Origin: Tetrahymena elliotti 4EA
Taxonomy: Eukaryota > Ciliophora > Oligohymenophorea > Hymenostomatida > Tetrahymenidae
DNA: 64,000 nucleotides
Assembly: GCA_000231825.2 (NCBI GenBank)
Contig: JH720332.1
Coordinates: forward strand, 524,547 to 588,546
Reading direction: 5' to 3'
Part shown: one piece after another, positions 25,338-40,400 of the stretch
How the letters are laid out: each line of letters starts with the position of its first letter
Position numbering within the stretch: the stretch's first letter is position 1
Translations under genes and position numbers: made by a program
The notes under the pieces: generated by a model
Database searches by the model: none
Told to the model about the DNA's origin: nothing
The model's input: only the letters and a program-made list of their open reading frames with translations

Positions 25338-26909
25338 ATGATCAATCAACAAAACCCCAGGTAAACATATTTATTAACTCAGAATGTTCTTAAAGGTTTA
25401 TAATTTATAACTTAAACCCCACACAATAGTTCTTCAATTTACATTTTTTTAAAAAAAATACAATTAATAATTATGAATGATCTTATAATTATTATTATTT
25501 TAAAAGCCCATAATGGAAGGAACAAAAACTTAATTCTGCAGAGAAAACAAATAACATTTTTGGTATTAACTTAAAAAAATGCTTAAAATTTAAGTTTTTG
25601 ATATATAATAGATGGCTTAGAAACTGATGTAGAAGAAGCTGATTCTATACAAAATATAAATTTCATCAATAATCTTACACCACGAAGCTTTTCACCTTTT
25701 TCTCCAGATAAATGCTCATAAATTCAAAGCTTCAGTTAATCGTACGATCTCTATACTCAGAGTAATTAAAATAGATCTTCCTATATATAATATTCATTCA
25801 TACTTTCTTGCTTTTAGTGAGTCAAGATTCATCTTCTAATGCAAGCTTTAGTGTTGATCTAAAGAGTGATGATTATTAATATAACAAGCAAAACGATGTT
25901 CTAGAATAGTAATTTCTACAAGACTAATCAAGTAAATTTCTTTGATTTCTAGCTTTATATTATTCTATGATAAACATTAATAGATTAGGTTATGAGTTAT
26001 AAAGCTAAAAGTTATTTTAATAAACTATCTAATTCATGCGTTGAGAATTCAAAGTCAGTAAATAACAATTATTAGAACTCTAAATTTAACAATTCTCAAG
26101 ATTAAGAATTATCACCTAGTAACAATTTTATTATTGAATTATTTTGATTTGATCATTTTGAAATATGAATAGGATAAATGGATGAACTTGAAATTCTTAA
26201 TAAAAATTTATCTAATATGGATTTCTATGGTATTCGAAACAAACAAATTGTGCAATTGTTAATCCAAACAGAATCGTCTAACTTAAAAAGATATTTTTTT
26301 AGTGAACTGACCGCTAAAATCTCCAGTTCTGGAAAAAAGAAATCAAGAGTGTTATTTATCACTATCAACTGTATTTATATTTTAAAATCTCTTAGCAGTT
26401 ATAGAGGAGTTAAAAAATTTGACATCAACAATATCAAAATGGTTAAATTTCATTCGGAAAATGTTAATCTTTGCTCTTTTTTTGGCAAAAATAATTTTAA
26501 ATCAAGTTTGATAATCAATCATAAAAGTGAATTCATCCAATTCATTCAATTTATTTTTAACAAAGACAAAATAGACCAATACAAAATGGAAAAATTTTTG
26601 TAAAACTAATAGGCATAATTCTATGTTTAAATCACCAAAATGACTATCGAAAGTGATAATAATAAAAATAATCCTTAAGTATAAGTATAAGGGTTGTTGT
26701 AATTTTTAGGCAAAAGTATCTGCTTAACTGCATACAGCGATTTTTATAGAGATTTAAGTAGGCTAGCCTTAGTAGAATTATTGGAGATAAACTAATAAAG
26801 GAATAATTTCACCTTTAAATCCATAAAAAATTCATCTAATAAATATATAATAAAGTTATAAAATGATAAAGAATTGTCAAGCTTCATGAATTAACTGTCT
26901 AATTTATGA
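25338..26909 (+). CDS. TH1-like domain protein, paralogue F (short form)
   Basis: Intact 404-residue gene. Exons: 25338-25360, 25507-25562, 25612-25761, 25818-25931, 25984-26118, 26173-26909; phases are consistent, stop TGA 26907-26909. The first exon codes only MINQQNPR, so this start is less certain than the rest. The last exon has MDFYGIRNKQIVQLLIQ, the core YFFSELTAKISSSGKKKSR with VLFITINCIYILKSL, and a truncated linker. The C-terminal region has GLLQFLGKSICLTAYSD. A standard-code reading would stop at 26601-26603, but that TAA is glutamine here and the protein continues for about 100 residues. Closest to E; together they define the short subfamily. Confidence 0.75.
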
Positions 26910-27472
26910 CATATCAAATATTTTTTGATATTATTTAGTTATTTATTTATTCATTTACGCCATTTAATTAATTATACTTCTGCTCTCAAATTATTCATAC
27001 ATATAAACTATAGCAAATTAATTAGTTATTATTTTATATAATTTAAGATTTATTTTATTTAATATATGCATTTAATACAAGCTATTAAAGAAATTATTTT
27101 AATTTTGTTAATAACTCATATCATCCTCTTATTAAGAAATATTTTATATGTATGTCCTTTCATTAATTTGTTATCATTTAATCTGATTTAGCTATTCTCA
27201 TATTTTTAGCTCTGTTTAATTAATTCTACAAAGAATTAGCCTAAGTTATGTTTAAATAATTATTTGGAAGATTTTTTAATTTTTATATATATTTTTTTTC
27301 ATTCCATATTTACACATTTTTAGTTGATTTATACTCAAAAATTAAAGAAAATTTTTTTAATAAAAATAGAATATCTTTTCAGGCAAATTTTTCTTTTAAG
27401 GAATTAAAAAAAAGTGAATGACCAAGAATAATCAAATCGAAAAATTTTATCATATTGAAAACTATTGATTAA

Positions 27473-27544
27473 GGGTTGTTGGTCTAGTGGCATGATTCTC
27501 GTTTAGGGTACGAGAGGTCCCGGGTTCGATTCTCGGACGACCCC
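27473..27544 (+). tRNA. tRNA-Pro (AGG)
   Basis: A 72-nt cloverleaf. The acceptor stem GGGTTGT pairs with ACGACCC, with discriminator C. The anticodon stem CTCGT/ACGAG encloses loop TTAGGGT, giving anticodon AGG (codon CCU). The T arm is CCCGGGTTCGATTCTCGG. Internal A box (TGGTCTAGTGGC) and B box (GGTTCGATTCT) are present. It closely follows the familiar eukaryotic tRNA-Pro sequence. No intron. Confidence 0.97.
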
Positions 27545-27546
27545 AA

Positions 27547-27554
27547 TTTTTTTT
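27547..27554 (+). terminator. Pol III terminator of tRNA-Pro
   Basis: A run of eight T starts 2 nt after the discriminator base of the tRNA, the normal RNA polymerase III stop signal. Confidence 0.85.
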
Positions 27555-28439
27555 AAATTTCTAAAAATAAATAAATAAATAGTCAATTAGAAAATTTGAG
27601 ACTATTTCAGATTATTTTTTTATGAATAAAATTAAGATGAATTTTAATAAATGTAAATTTGAAGATTAAATTATTCCATAAAAAAAAACAATTACCATTA
27701 AATAATATTCTAATCATTCAAATAAGAAAATTAAAGTAAAAATTTTCAACACAAAATTTTATTAAAAAAAGAATGATAAAATAACAATAGACATAATAAT
27801 ATTATTTGTGTTTGTTTTATTTAAGGGTACTAAATTATTTGCATAAAGAGAACAAATGAATATTGAATTTTTAAAAAAATGGTTGTTCGCATTAAGTATT
27901 TTTAAATGGAAAATAATTTTTTTAAAAAAGAAATCAATATTTTACTCTTTCTTAAGCTTTTTATAAGTGATTTAAGGTAATCTTTGAGAAAATAAATTAT
28001 ATATAAAAAAGAAATTAGGAATGTTTAAACAAATTTGATATTATGGGAAATTAGCTAAGACTTATTTCCACTTCATTTGATATCACAAATTCCAGATTTA
28101 CTTTAATTAAAAGTTTGAAATGAGGTTTTTTTAATAGAAAATTGGGATGTTTTTTGAATATTTCTCAATTAATAATTTAGATCAACTGATATGAAATTAT
28201 GATTGCAAACTTTTATTGTTATTTTTCAAAAAGTTAATCAAATAGTAAATTATTACTAAGAGTTAATATTTAAAAAATCAATTATTTCTTTATTCATGAA
28301 ATAATCACAAAAAAATAATCTGTAATTAAATACAAATATCTGCAATAAAAAAAATTCATCTGCTTATTTGCTTTTGTAATTGAAAAGTAAATTAATTAAA
28401 AAGATTTTTTAAAAATAGAAAAAACAAGAAGGATAATTA

Positions 28440-31400
28440 ATGATTAGCACACTTTTAAACTTAATATTATTCTTTATATTTCTAACATTTATTGTCTCTT
28501 CTTGTGTTGATCATAGTTTGGATAAGGTTTAGGAAGTAGATAGTCAACTTTTTTTCAAAAAAGTTTATCATTGTATTGTTGATTATGATACAAATGTGGG
28601 TTTCATAATTTATATAGATAAAGGAAAGAACATTAACATATATTGTTATGACTACCAAGCAAAAGCACCATGTAAAATCACTTTAATTTTTACTTTTGTG
28701 GAGTAATAAGATTTATTTATCTCATTTAAATAGTTGAAATTCTTGATGATAGAAATAAAACAGTTATTTTCTCTAACAGATTAGACTGTTTAGATGGAGA
28801 TAAAATGGTCTATTTAGGAGGTGAATTCGATTGCTATGATGATAAGAGAAGATGTTAAAGGAACAATAATTGCGCTAGGTGCAAAGAAGGATATTGCTTA
28901 TAAGAATAAAAATGCTATGATATAAATAAAGTAGAATAGTGTATAGGGTATGATTATGATAATAAATGCGTTACAACATCTCATAGTTATACTTCTTCTA
29001 TGATTTGCTAGGCATAGTTGAGTGATGTTTGTATAAGGGAAGAATACAATTCATTAACCTATACTTACTCTTATATTTGTACATATATACCTGCTTTTAG
29101 CTATATTGTGGTAACTATTTTTCAATTAAATTATTTTATTATTCATATACGATTCCTTTTACCTAATTTGTTGCTATTTATTTCATTTGAAATAGGGAAA
29201 ATACAATTCAAATACTTGCTACTTTGAGAATTAATCATTGATCCCAGAATAAATAAACAAATGCATAAACAAATATTGTATTTTTACAGCTTCTAAAAGT
29301 CCTTTATCAAACGCATGTAAAAATATGAATGATCTTTAAAACATCAATTAGATAATTGGATTTGATCAAAATCAAAATTGTATTATAAAATACAAAAGTA
29401 ATATCTCAGCAAAATAGTAATTTATTTCTAATCAATATGAATAAATCTATTTTTTTGTTATTTCTGTTTTAAAATCGTTTAATTTTTCTTTAAAGAATGT
29501 AAAAAAATCATTTTTAAAAAATAAAGATGTAGGTTTAATTATTGTATTTAACAAAATGGGAGTTAAAGTTCTTGTGTATTGTTAGATGAGAATAATTCTT
29601 CATAAATTGTAAAATAAAAAAATACTCATTATTGTTTATCACTAAATGAACAAAATTAAGATGCTATTAATTGCGCTCCTACATACTGTTTAGACTTTAA
29701 TGAAAAGACATGTGTGCTTTTAAAAGACTAAGATGGATATAGAGGAAAATAAGCAGTCACTGATTATTGTATTGATGAAGTATTAGACCCAAATGGTTAT
29801 CCTTTGATTGAGTGTCATGATTAATTTTGCATTTTAGGTACTAAATGTGTTAACTATTTAAGTGATTAAAGTATTGTTGGTAAGAATATCGTTTAAATGT
29901 GCATCTTTGAATAGAATTTTTATGATTAATACTGCTAACGTAACCTTTCTAATCTCTAAATGATTTCTTGTAATTATCTATTATTAGACATTTGTTTTTA
30001 TAATAATTATTGCTACCTTTTGAATGGGTTAAAAAATACAAATACTTTAGCGTTAGCAAATGGAAAAACCTCATCAGCTAATTTATTCAATATATTTGGT
30101 TCTAGCAATGAAGGGATTTGCCTCCGTCAAGGTTAAATTAGTGCTTAAAAATGTTCAAATGGGTATTGCATTAGACAAAACACTTGCATTATGTATAATG
30201 GAAATTATGTTGGTAGAGATAAAAAATATCAATGCCTCTAACAAGCTGAAGATGCTATTGCTGTTCAATGCTAAATAGGGTAGAATATTTATTTTTGTTA
30301 AATTTCTTAATTAATTAAATAAATTATTTTTAAAGGTATTGCCTGAAGAAGGATAACATAACAAATTCTAATATTTATTGTGTAAAAATAGATATTATAA
30401 ATGATGTTGCTGGTATGCTAAAAAAGTATTAACTTTTTTCAGCCTTACTCCCCTTTTAAAGAAAAATTTTCTCTTTTTAAATCAATTTATGATCATACAA
30501 AATTTAATTAATCAAGTTACATAATATTTATTTGTTTGTTTACATATATTTTTAATTAATTTAGGATTGTAAAAAGGCACTTAAAACTGTATTCTTGTAG
30601 GAAATGAGTTAAGTTAATAAGCAGTAATAAATACATTCTTTCATTCATTCATTTTTCCTTATCTTTGATTCTAAGTTTTTTACTATTTTATAATTAAAGT
30701 CTGACTGCTCCGTTGGTTTTTATTGCTTAAATTTAAATGGGTTTTGCTAGAAACTCTAAAAAAATGATTGCTCTGGAAAAAATTAGATATGTGTGGACAC
30801 AAATATAAATCCTTACAATTGTTATTCTTGCTAACCTTCTAGCTGCTTATTAGGTTTACCTGGAAGGTGTATTGAAATCACATAAGAAAATTAATTTTGT
30901 CAAAATAAAAACGGTACTTCATAAAAGTTGATTATTTTAGTCTTCAATTTTTGTTATTATTCTTTTTTTAAGACTTGTTTTAATTTGAAATTCCCCATTT
31001 AACAATTAATTATTTTAAGATAAAATAAAAAAAAAGCTAAATTGAAAAAATAAAGTGGAAAAAATTATGAATTTTTTAAATTTTATTTATTCATTCATAA
31101 ATAAAAAATCTATTATAAATGATCTTTTTAAATATGTCTATTTACAAAAAAATATTATCCAAACCCTTAGATTTTTAAATAGTATATTGGAATACATCTT
31201 ATTTTAAATTTAACATTAAATGATAATACTAATTACTATTTATACACAAATACTATTTAAGTTTCATAACTATTTTAAAAATTATTATACTTTCTTTTAT
31301 AAATTAGCTTTATCCTGTATTGTTGTGATCAAAATTTTTTTCAGATTACCCAAAAATAACCAAAAGTGCTTGATTACCTGAAATTCAATATAAATTACAT

Positions 31401-34400
31401 TAATAAAATTAAAAATTAATTTGAAAATTTTTTAAATTTTAAAGTATTTTTATTTCTGATTGGAAGAGAATTGAAAGATTTAAATAATCTTTTATATAAA
31501 ATTAGGATATTGTGAGTATTTATAATCTAGTAATTGTAATTATTGTCCTTAATTGTTTTGCAAGGATCCAATTAAAAGTAATTAGTTAAAAATATTAATT
31601 TTAGCAAAAAACATTTTAAATAGAAAATTGTGTGAAGATGACAAAAATGAAGTTAAAATCAAATGAGTGTATATTTTAAATAAGATCTGATATACCATGC
31701 TTAATTTAAGATATGAATGAATATTTAAATGAAAAGTTATAAAACCCTTCTTATTAAACTAAATGTGCAGATTCATATGGTAGATGCTCCAAAATTGAAA
31801 ATGGTTCTTGTTCTTCTTGTCCTATCAATTATATTTAACCTGGAAATAGAGTTTGCTATAGCTTAATGTAATAACAAGATATGATGAAATCTTAAGATAG
31901 CTAGTTTTTAGATTTAATCAGTTTGAACTATATTCTTCAAAGTGTTAGTGTTTAAAATTAACAACAATGTCCTTAAAAGTACATTCTATTCAATTTAAAT
32001 GAATTTTTTATATTTAAATTATCCATTTGTGCTAATCAAATAGTTGTTTCTCTTGCTTTTCTTAAAAAATATGTACAAAATGTAAGTTTGGATTTAGCTT
32101 ATTTGAAATGAATAAAAATGAAATTATTTGTGTTTTAACTGATCTTGATAAAAGAATTACAATTTAATTAGACTATGATGAAAAATAGATTTATAAGCTT
32201 AATTAAATTTAATATTAATGTACACAAACTGGGCTTTATAATGGTTAACAGTAAATACAAATTAATATTTTAAAAGTGTTTTATTTTTTGAACTATGTTT
32301 TTTTATCAAAAGGATATTACCTTAACCCTATGTTTATGATTTTCCCCTTTCCGAATAGCAAGTAGATGAGTATGATTTGCTTGAATATAGAATTATAAAT
32401 ACCTAAAAGGTAATAATAAATTGTTAAAATTTGATATAAAATTAAGTAGATGTAAGCAGTTAGTCAATTATTAGTTAAGAATATATAGCTTTGAGAGGCT
32501 TATTCCTTTAATTTTCTTTGAAAAATGTTATTTAAAACAAGAAAATTACCTATTTCCAGAATAATAACTGTATAATTATTTAATTTAAGAAAAAATTATT
32601 TAATTAAATCAATCATATATTTTTAAAAAGGTTAATCTTGCTTATCTTGCTTTTTCAATGAAGCTACAAAAGAAAATATTTGCTTGAAATGCAACATTGG
32701 ATATGCTCTTCATTATAAAGGAACTTGCACTAAATGTCCTCTCAATTGCTCTAAATGCATTTATGGAGGTCTTTAAGCAGGTAATAGTGTAGTTTGGAGT
32801 GAAATTTAAAATCTCTACAGCAAGGATTTTATGAGTAAATTAGTTGTAAGTGAATATTCCCTAAAATGTTCTATTTGCGAAGAAGGTTTCACAGCTGATT
32901 ATACATATAACTTTTGTACCAAATGTGGATAATATTGTGCAAGCTGCTACACAGGTTTCATTCAAAATCAATTTCCAAATTATTTTGTAATTAAAATACT
33001 CTTAAACTATAAACTTAAAAGGGACACCTACTTATAATCATAGCGCTGTGCTGAACTTTAATTTAGAATATACCCAAAATTTAAATCTAATAAATAAGTG
33101 CATTAAATGTAAAAACTCTGAGTTTAAATTCAAAAATGGTAAGTTTAATTTTAAAATTGAGATTTTATAGTTATATAATTTTAAAATATTTATTTTTTCA
33201 TATCACCTTAACTTAGAGTTTTGATGGTATTTATTTTTCTATTTCAAAAAGAAATGAATTATGTTGTTAATTTTATTTTTCATTTACAAATTTTACAGAA
33301 TTTTATTTGGAAAAAGAAATTTATTTAATATTAAATAATTAGATGATATTAATTGCGAATAAAAGAGCATACCATATTGTGAAATAGAATTTAATTAGAT
33401 AATATCTTCTTCTGCAATGTCTTATATATTATCCAAAGGATCTTGGGGTTTAAATTAACGATAAATACCTTACTGTTATTAGTGTAAAGATCAATTCTAT
33501 AATGTTGTAAACAAAAAATGTCTGTAAAGCAAAAGTGTTTGCAGTTTGTATGATTCTAGTCAATAATCTAGTTAATAATATTAACTCTGCCTTTCCTCAA
33601 CCTTAAATCTGTTAATACAATAAATCAAACAAATTTAATATTATTGTCTTATGCCAATTTTTGATGAGTAAAGTAAATTGTCAAATTGCTTTTAATGCTC
33701 CTAAACTCAATGCAATTATGACAGCAACTAAGAAATTACTTTTGATAAAACTATTTTGGATGACAGCAAACTACTTACATGTTCTAAAAATGTATCAAAA
33801 ATTCCTTTGACCATTTAAAAATTTATTTTATTTTTCTTTAAATAGATTGAAAATTGTGAGTTTTGCTATTCTTATAGTGATTAGAATATTTATTAATGTA
33901 CAAAATGCAAATCTGGATACATAACAACTCATGAAGGATGCAGTAAATGTCCTGATGGATGTTTAGATTGCTACTAGAGTAAATAATAAAAATATAAATA
34001 AGCAACATATTTATAATCAATCTATTTTGTTTCAATGATAAAATAGGTGATGGAATAGTCAACTTGACTGATTAAATTTAGTATTTACTTCCACTATATC
34101 CTTTCGAAGAGCGTTAATATGCTGTTTTGAATGGTTCTTATAAATTTTAATGCACTTCTTGCTCAGAAAACTATTATTTAAATACCTAAAACAATCTATG
34201 TGTGCAGAATAGTTGTGATATTTCATGTTCAAATTGCTAAATGTATCACAATCAAAAATTCATTTGCACTACTTGCAACTAGTAGTATCTTTTGAACTAA
34301 GCCTTAAAAATTATTGGATACATTTCATTGTTTCATGACTAAAAGGATTATTTAGATATTAATTTAATAGTTAATTTTAATACCCAACACAGCGCATGCC

Positions 34401-37400
34401 ATCTTTGCCCTTATTCGTAAAATTTGTTATTTCTTTACTTTATTTTATTTATATTTTTAACACTTTTAAGTTGTTCAGTATGCGAGACTGGAGGAAATTT
34501 AAGCATAAATCCTTTTCTAATTTATAAGTCTAAATGTAAAATGTGCAAGCCAAATTTAAAAATACCTCTTGTAATACCTCAATAAGAATAAAAAAATTAT
34601 GAATGGAGATATGATAGCTACAGAGAGAAGTGTCTTTTATGTAAAAAGTAAGATGAAGGATGCACTTATGAGTTAAAAACAAAATAAATTTATGCTTTTT
34701 GTGGAAATACTAAAGATGGAATAGGAAAAGGAACAATTTATGAGCCTTTAAATATTTAGAGATCATCAGATGTAAATTGGAATTAATTGATAATAGATCA
34801 ATAAGATATTATGAAATATTACGTTTTTTATAATGAGATGTCAGTAGAGTATATGGATATACAACTAATATTTAAAGGAAATGATTGTTAAATTAGTGAA
34901 TAAATAACAATTTCATCATCTATTTTAAATTACATATAAACTCTTGAGAGGTTTTCTTTAACAATAAAGAACTTTGAGTAAAATCAGCTGACTTTGTATT
35001 CTAAGTATCCAATTAAAATCCAAGGTTTTACAGATGTATATTTTGAAAATCTTTAACTATCAACTTAACTTTTAAATACAAAAGAGTATAAATTTGGATT
35101 TATAATCAGTCATGAGCTAATCAAATAAGTTAAATTTAGCAATGTTTAATTCTTTAATTAATAAAATGAAAGTAATAATTTTATTTTCTAAATTGACAAT
35201 CTATCCGGATTTCTTAATTTACAACAAGTAAAAATAGAAGGATTTAAAATTTAATCTAATAATTTCTTTAGCTTAAACTATAATTCTCTAACCTAACAAA
35301 AGAAAAGGTTCCTTTTTATTGTTAAAAACTCCATTCTTAATAATGTAATTCTCTTTACAAACATTATTCTTTTTTATTCTATTTCATTTACCTTACTTAT
35401 TCATTTATTTATTATCTAATCCCCCAAAAAATAGTTTTTTCTAACTTTAAAATTTTTTTTGCAAAATAATTTTAATTTTTAAAAATTTTTAAATTATAAA
35501 AACAGATGTAATTCAAGTAATCATCATTTATAAATCTTTTGGCAGGAAATTTATATATTGAATTTGATAACTTGATAATACAGAAATCTTAGCTTTTAGA
35601 TAGCAGCTTATTTTTAAGTATATAGCCTACTTACTAAAATAAAAATACGTATTTATAATGGAATGAAATGAACATCAATAATTGTTAAATAGATTCAAAG
35701 AGCTAAATGTTTTCTTTTAATTACTTTGAATTGAATTAGATTAATTAAATAAGTTTGATTAATAATAACTTTACAAGTGAAAGTGATAGCTCATTATTCC
35801 AATAAAATAAGTTATAACTTTATTCTCTGATTATAAAAAACAATAATTTTGAGAATTATAAAATATTTGAACATTTTTCTTAGCCAAATAAATTTTATTA
35901 CACAAGCTTTAATTATGAAATTAATGACATTTCAATTTCAAAAAACACTATTAAGTGTCATGATGGGCTTCTTTTTAAACTAAAAGGAAATTTGTTATTA
36001 CCAGCTGACTCAATAAAAATCAAACTATTTAGTGTGGATTTAGATAATATTTATTTTAATTCCTAACAAAATGTGTTTATATAAGTCAACTCAGCTTTAA
36101 AATTTGAGTTTAAAAAATTTAAAGTGATTAATTTATATTAGGCAGGTGTGCTTATATTAAATAATATTTAGAATATATCAATTATTTATGGATAAGTTAC
36201 TTCTATTTAAAATATATTATTAGACTAATTCTAAATAATAGATACCTTATACCAATTAACAATATCTTAGGTAAATATCTATAATACCCTCTCTTCAGCC
36301 ACTATTTTTTCAGTAACAAATACAACTCCAAGAATTAATTCTTTGAAAATAAATATTGATAATTTGTATGCCAACAATAATTAATTTGCTGTTACTAAAA
36401 AAACTAAAAATGTTGGCTTATTTATCATCCTAAATCGTATAAAAGCTGACATTATTATTTAAAACTCAAAATTAATGAAAAACTAACTCAAAAGCTTTGT
36501 TCCAACAATGGTAATTTCTTCTTTTTTTTCATCAATTTTCTTTTTCTTTTTTTCATTCAAAAATAAAAATAGTTTGAATGACTTTTCTTTGTTTTTTTAT
36601 CTCCTTTTAAAATAATTTTTGACAAAAATTTCCAAAAAATGTTTGATTTTATTTTAAAATAATTTACAAAAAATAGGTTCAATATTTATAAACAAGTCCA
36701 GGATTTAATATATTTAGCTATGGTAGTTTAAAAGTAGCTTAATCTACTTTTATAGACAATTAAACTGAGCTATCTAAGCCAGTTTTTTGTGTGGTGACTT
36801 AAACAATTAAAGTAAAAAACTGTGTATTTTAAACATTTGATGGCTCTATTCCTAATTCAAATCTTTAAGGGGGTTTTTTATTTTTATAGGCTGAATAGAT
36901 TTCTTTAATTGGTTCTTCTTTTGTTGGATAGCAAGCTATTTATGGAGAAGCTATTTATATCTGTTTGACTAAATAAAGCTAATTGCTTATAAAAAATAGC
37001 TAATTTGATAAAAATTAGGCACTTATTGATAATATTTATAGTATGGGTGGAGCAGTTTACATTTAAACTAATTTGGCAGATATAATTGAAGTTGCAGTTG
37101 AAAAAAGTAATTTTTACAGCAACTTTGCTAATTAAGGGGGTGTATTTTATATAGAAAAGACAAATGCTAAAACAAGTATTAAGTTTGATGAAGTTAATTT
37201 TGAAAATAATTTTTCTATCTAAAAATCAATAATATTGCATGTAGAAGGATTTGAAAGTTAAGCTATAAATATTGAGATTTCAGATTGTTAAATAATAAAC
37301 ACGATTGAAAGCATGTAGAAAGAAATTCAACAAATGATTGATTGTATGAATAAAAATTTATTTAAAATAGAATAATTTTACTATATTTACTTAAGCAGGG

Positions 37401-40400
37401 CAACTTTGATTACAATAGTGAATCTAAAATTTAAGTAGATCGTTTAGTAAATAGATTTTAGTAATAATTCATTTGATCTCCCTAAACCTATTCATATTAT
37501 TGATTCTTTCTCTTACTTTGATTATTTATCAGAATATAATTAATCTACTTCTCATTCAGAGATGATTAGTGTAGAGGCTGATTACATTTCTATGTATGAT
37601 GTTAAATTCCTAAATATTAAATCAATTTTTTCAACTTCTCAATTAATAAAATTAAAAGCAAAAACAATAAGTTTACATAGGATTTTAGCTGATCATTTAA
37701 TTTGCTTAAAGTGTATTTATGGTAATATCAGTTTAGAAGTTATTGAAGAAGCCTAGATCAGTAATTCTTTGTTTTAAAATAATATATGCTAAAATGGAGG
37801 AGGAATTTTTATAAAATCAGCAATAAATATGAATAGCATTTCATTAAAAAATAGATTTCTTGCAAATGCTTAAAATCCTATAAAAACTGTTTAGTTCTAT
37901 AACAACATTTTTCAGAATAATACTTCCTATTAAAATGGTGGAGGTATTTATTTCATGAATATTTATGCAAAAATTCTAAACACCACAATAAAAAACAATA
38001 CTTCTTATCAATCTGGAGGAGGAATTCTTAATAACATAGAAGTTTAATTAATAAAAAATGATTAAAAATTAATGAATTTCTATTAACTGTATAATCTAAT
38101 TCTACAAAATACTTACATAATTTACAATACTGCCATAAGAGGTGGAGGATATTACTCCACTTTAAATATCCCTATGCTTGATAATAGTTTAATTTAAAAT
38201 AACAAGGCCTAGTAATATGGATCTGATTAATCAGGATTCCCTACTTTCTATTAAGTAAACTATAAAGATTCATTCATCAAGCAAAATAGCACTATCTAAC
38301 TCTTTTCTGGAAAAATCAGTGTAAGACAATAATTTTATTTATTTAATTTCATTCATTTTCTTATTTTACACATTGGGGGAGTTTAAAAATAAGACAAAAT
38401 TTAATATTGCAAAAAAAAATTACAGAAATTTAGCCCATCTATCCCTGTAAATTAGATTGTTTTATTTAGATTCCCCCAGAAGATTATAAAAATTTATTTC
38501 TACATTTCTTAATAGTATTTAAATAAATGTTATTTAGGTACCTTTTATAGTTTATTTGATGAACAATGATAGGCAAATTTATAAAGATTAGATGTTTGAG
38601 GATACCTATTTAGAAATAACTTAAGTTGAGGAATAAAATGATGAAAAGAATAGATTAATTTTGAAAGACTCAATTATTAATTTTAAAAATAATATATTTG
38701 ATTTAAGTGGATTAGGAGTGTATGGAAAGTTTAACTAGAAATCTAGAATAATTTTTTCTTGTAATAAAGTTAAATAACCTATTTATCAATAAGGAAAGAT
38801 AGTTGAAATCAAATAAGATATAAAATTTGAGCTAGAATTTTAAATTGTCAATTAATGTCCAATTGGATATAAAAATTCTAAAATAAATAATACCTACGAT
38901 ACTTGCCTTGCATGCCTTGAAAAAACTTATAGCATTAAGTAAGGATAATCTTAATGTTAAAAATGCTAATCAAGCTAATATAAATGCAGATAGAATATCA
39001 TACAAATCCCAGATGGATACTTTAGAAAAGATAATAACACATCATACATTACTTAATGTACTAACTGGCCTGATAATTGTCTAGGAGATATTTCTAGAGA
39101 TAATTCACCTTTAAATATCCTAAGATCATCAAACTATAACATCTATTACTGCGTTGAAGGTATTCATTTTTCATTTAAAATCTTTTTGTTATCATTTTAA
39201 ATAAATGTTAAAAAAATTGATATTTTTCATTTAATACCTTTCAATTCATTACTTTTTTAATTCGGAAATTTTTGAAGTTGATTTTAAAAAACTATTCGAA
39301 ATAAGTAGCTTTTATGAATTAATTATTGTTTTGATATTTAGAACCCTAACAACAATGAAAGTTAATATCATTAAAACTAATATTGCCTGTTTTTGTGTTC
39401 TATTGAAAAGATTTTGCTTGGGTTTATCATTTATCTTCTTTTTTGATTTCTTTTAAGCATTTTAAATTTAATTTTTATTTGAATAGGAAATATGGGATTT
39501 TATTGTGAAGATTGTGACTACTAAGGAAAATACTGGGGTAAAAAATTTATGAGACATCAACAATACCTTTGCCAAGAGTAAAATAAACCTTACATTTTAT
39601 TTAAAATATTTTGCTTAGTAAGATTGATTTTTTTAATTTAATACTTTGATAAAAATAGGTGCAGTTTCAATAATATTAAAGATACAGTGACTATGGCTAT
39701 AATAATTTAATTATTTATAACCATTATCACTCTTGTATTTATATTAAAGATTTGGATTGGCTAATCATCTATCCTCTTTTTATTGAAAAAAAATCATTTT
39801 ATTTATGATTTCTTAAAATAATAAAGAAAACTTAGTTCAGTTTAAGAATCTTAAAGAATGATTATCATTAAAGTTCTATTTTGCTATTTGCAGCTACTTT
39901 TTATGATAACTTTGTTAGAGCTTTAGTTGCCGTGGCCACTTACTTTTACCTTAATAATTTTAGCGAGATACAATGAATTCATACTTCGCTCATTTGATTG
40001 CTTTATTGATTTAATACCAAGCTCTTATGCTAAAGTTGTTATTTCAATCATACATTTGTTTGCTATAAACTTCTTTACTATTTTGATTGCTTTCTTTTTA
40101 TTATATTGCTATTCTTTAATGAAAAAGAGAAAATATATTTTTGAATTTAGTAAAAAATATTTCAAGGAATTGTTTGCTTTTATTACAAGTCTAAACTACA
40201 TTATTTACTCACCTTCAATTATTTAAATTCTTTTGGCCAATGTAATTTATTCAATTTTATTTAAAATAAACAAATTAATTTTCTAAACAAACCCTAACTT
40301 CAAGTTAAAATTTTCAATTAAAATAAAATAATATTTTACATAAAAAATGAATAATAACATGGGATATTTAATAAAATATTTTGATATATAATAATTAGAT

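Noticed and set aside
29018..30278. Short plus-strand ORFs of 69 and 72 residues
   Set aside because: Parts or out-of-frame shadows of exons of the giant gene. The cysteine pattern is continuous only in the ciliate-code frame.
33838..34062. Minus-strand ORF of 74 residues
   Set aside because: It is the complement of the Cys-rich coding sequence of the giant surface-protein gene, whose plus-strand frame is clear here.
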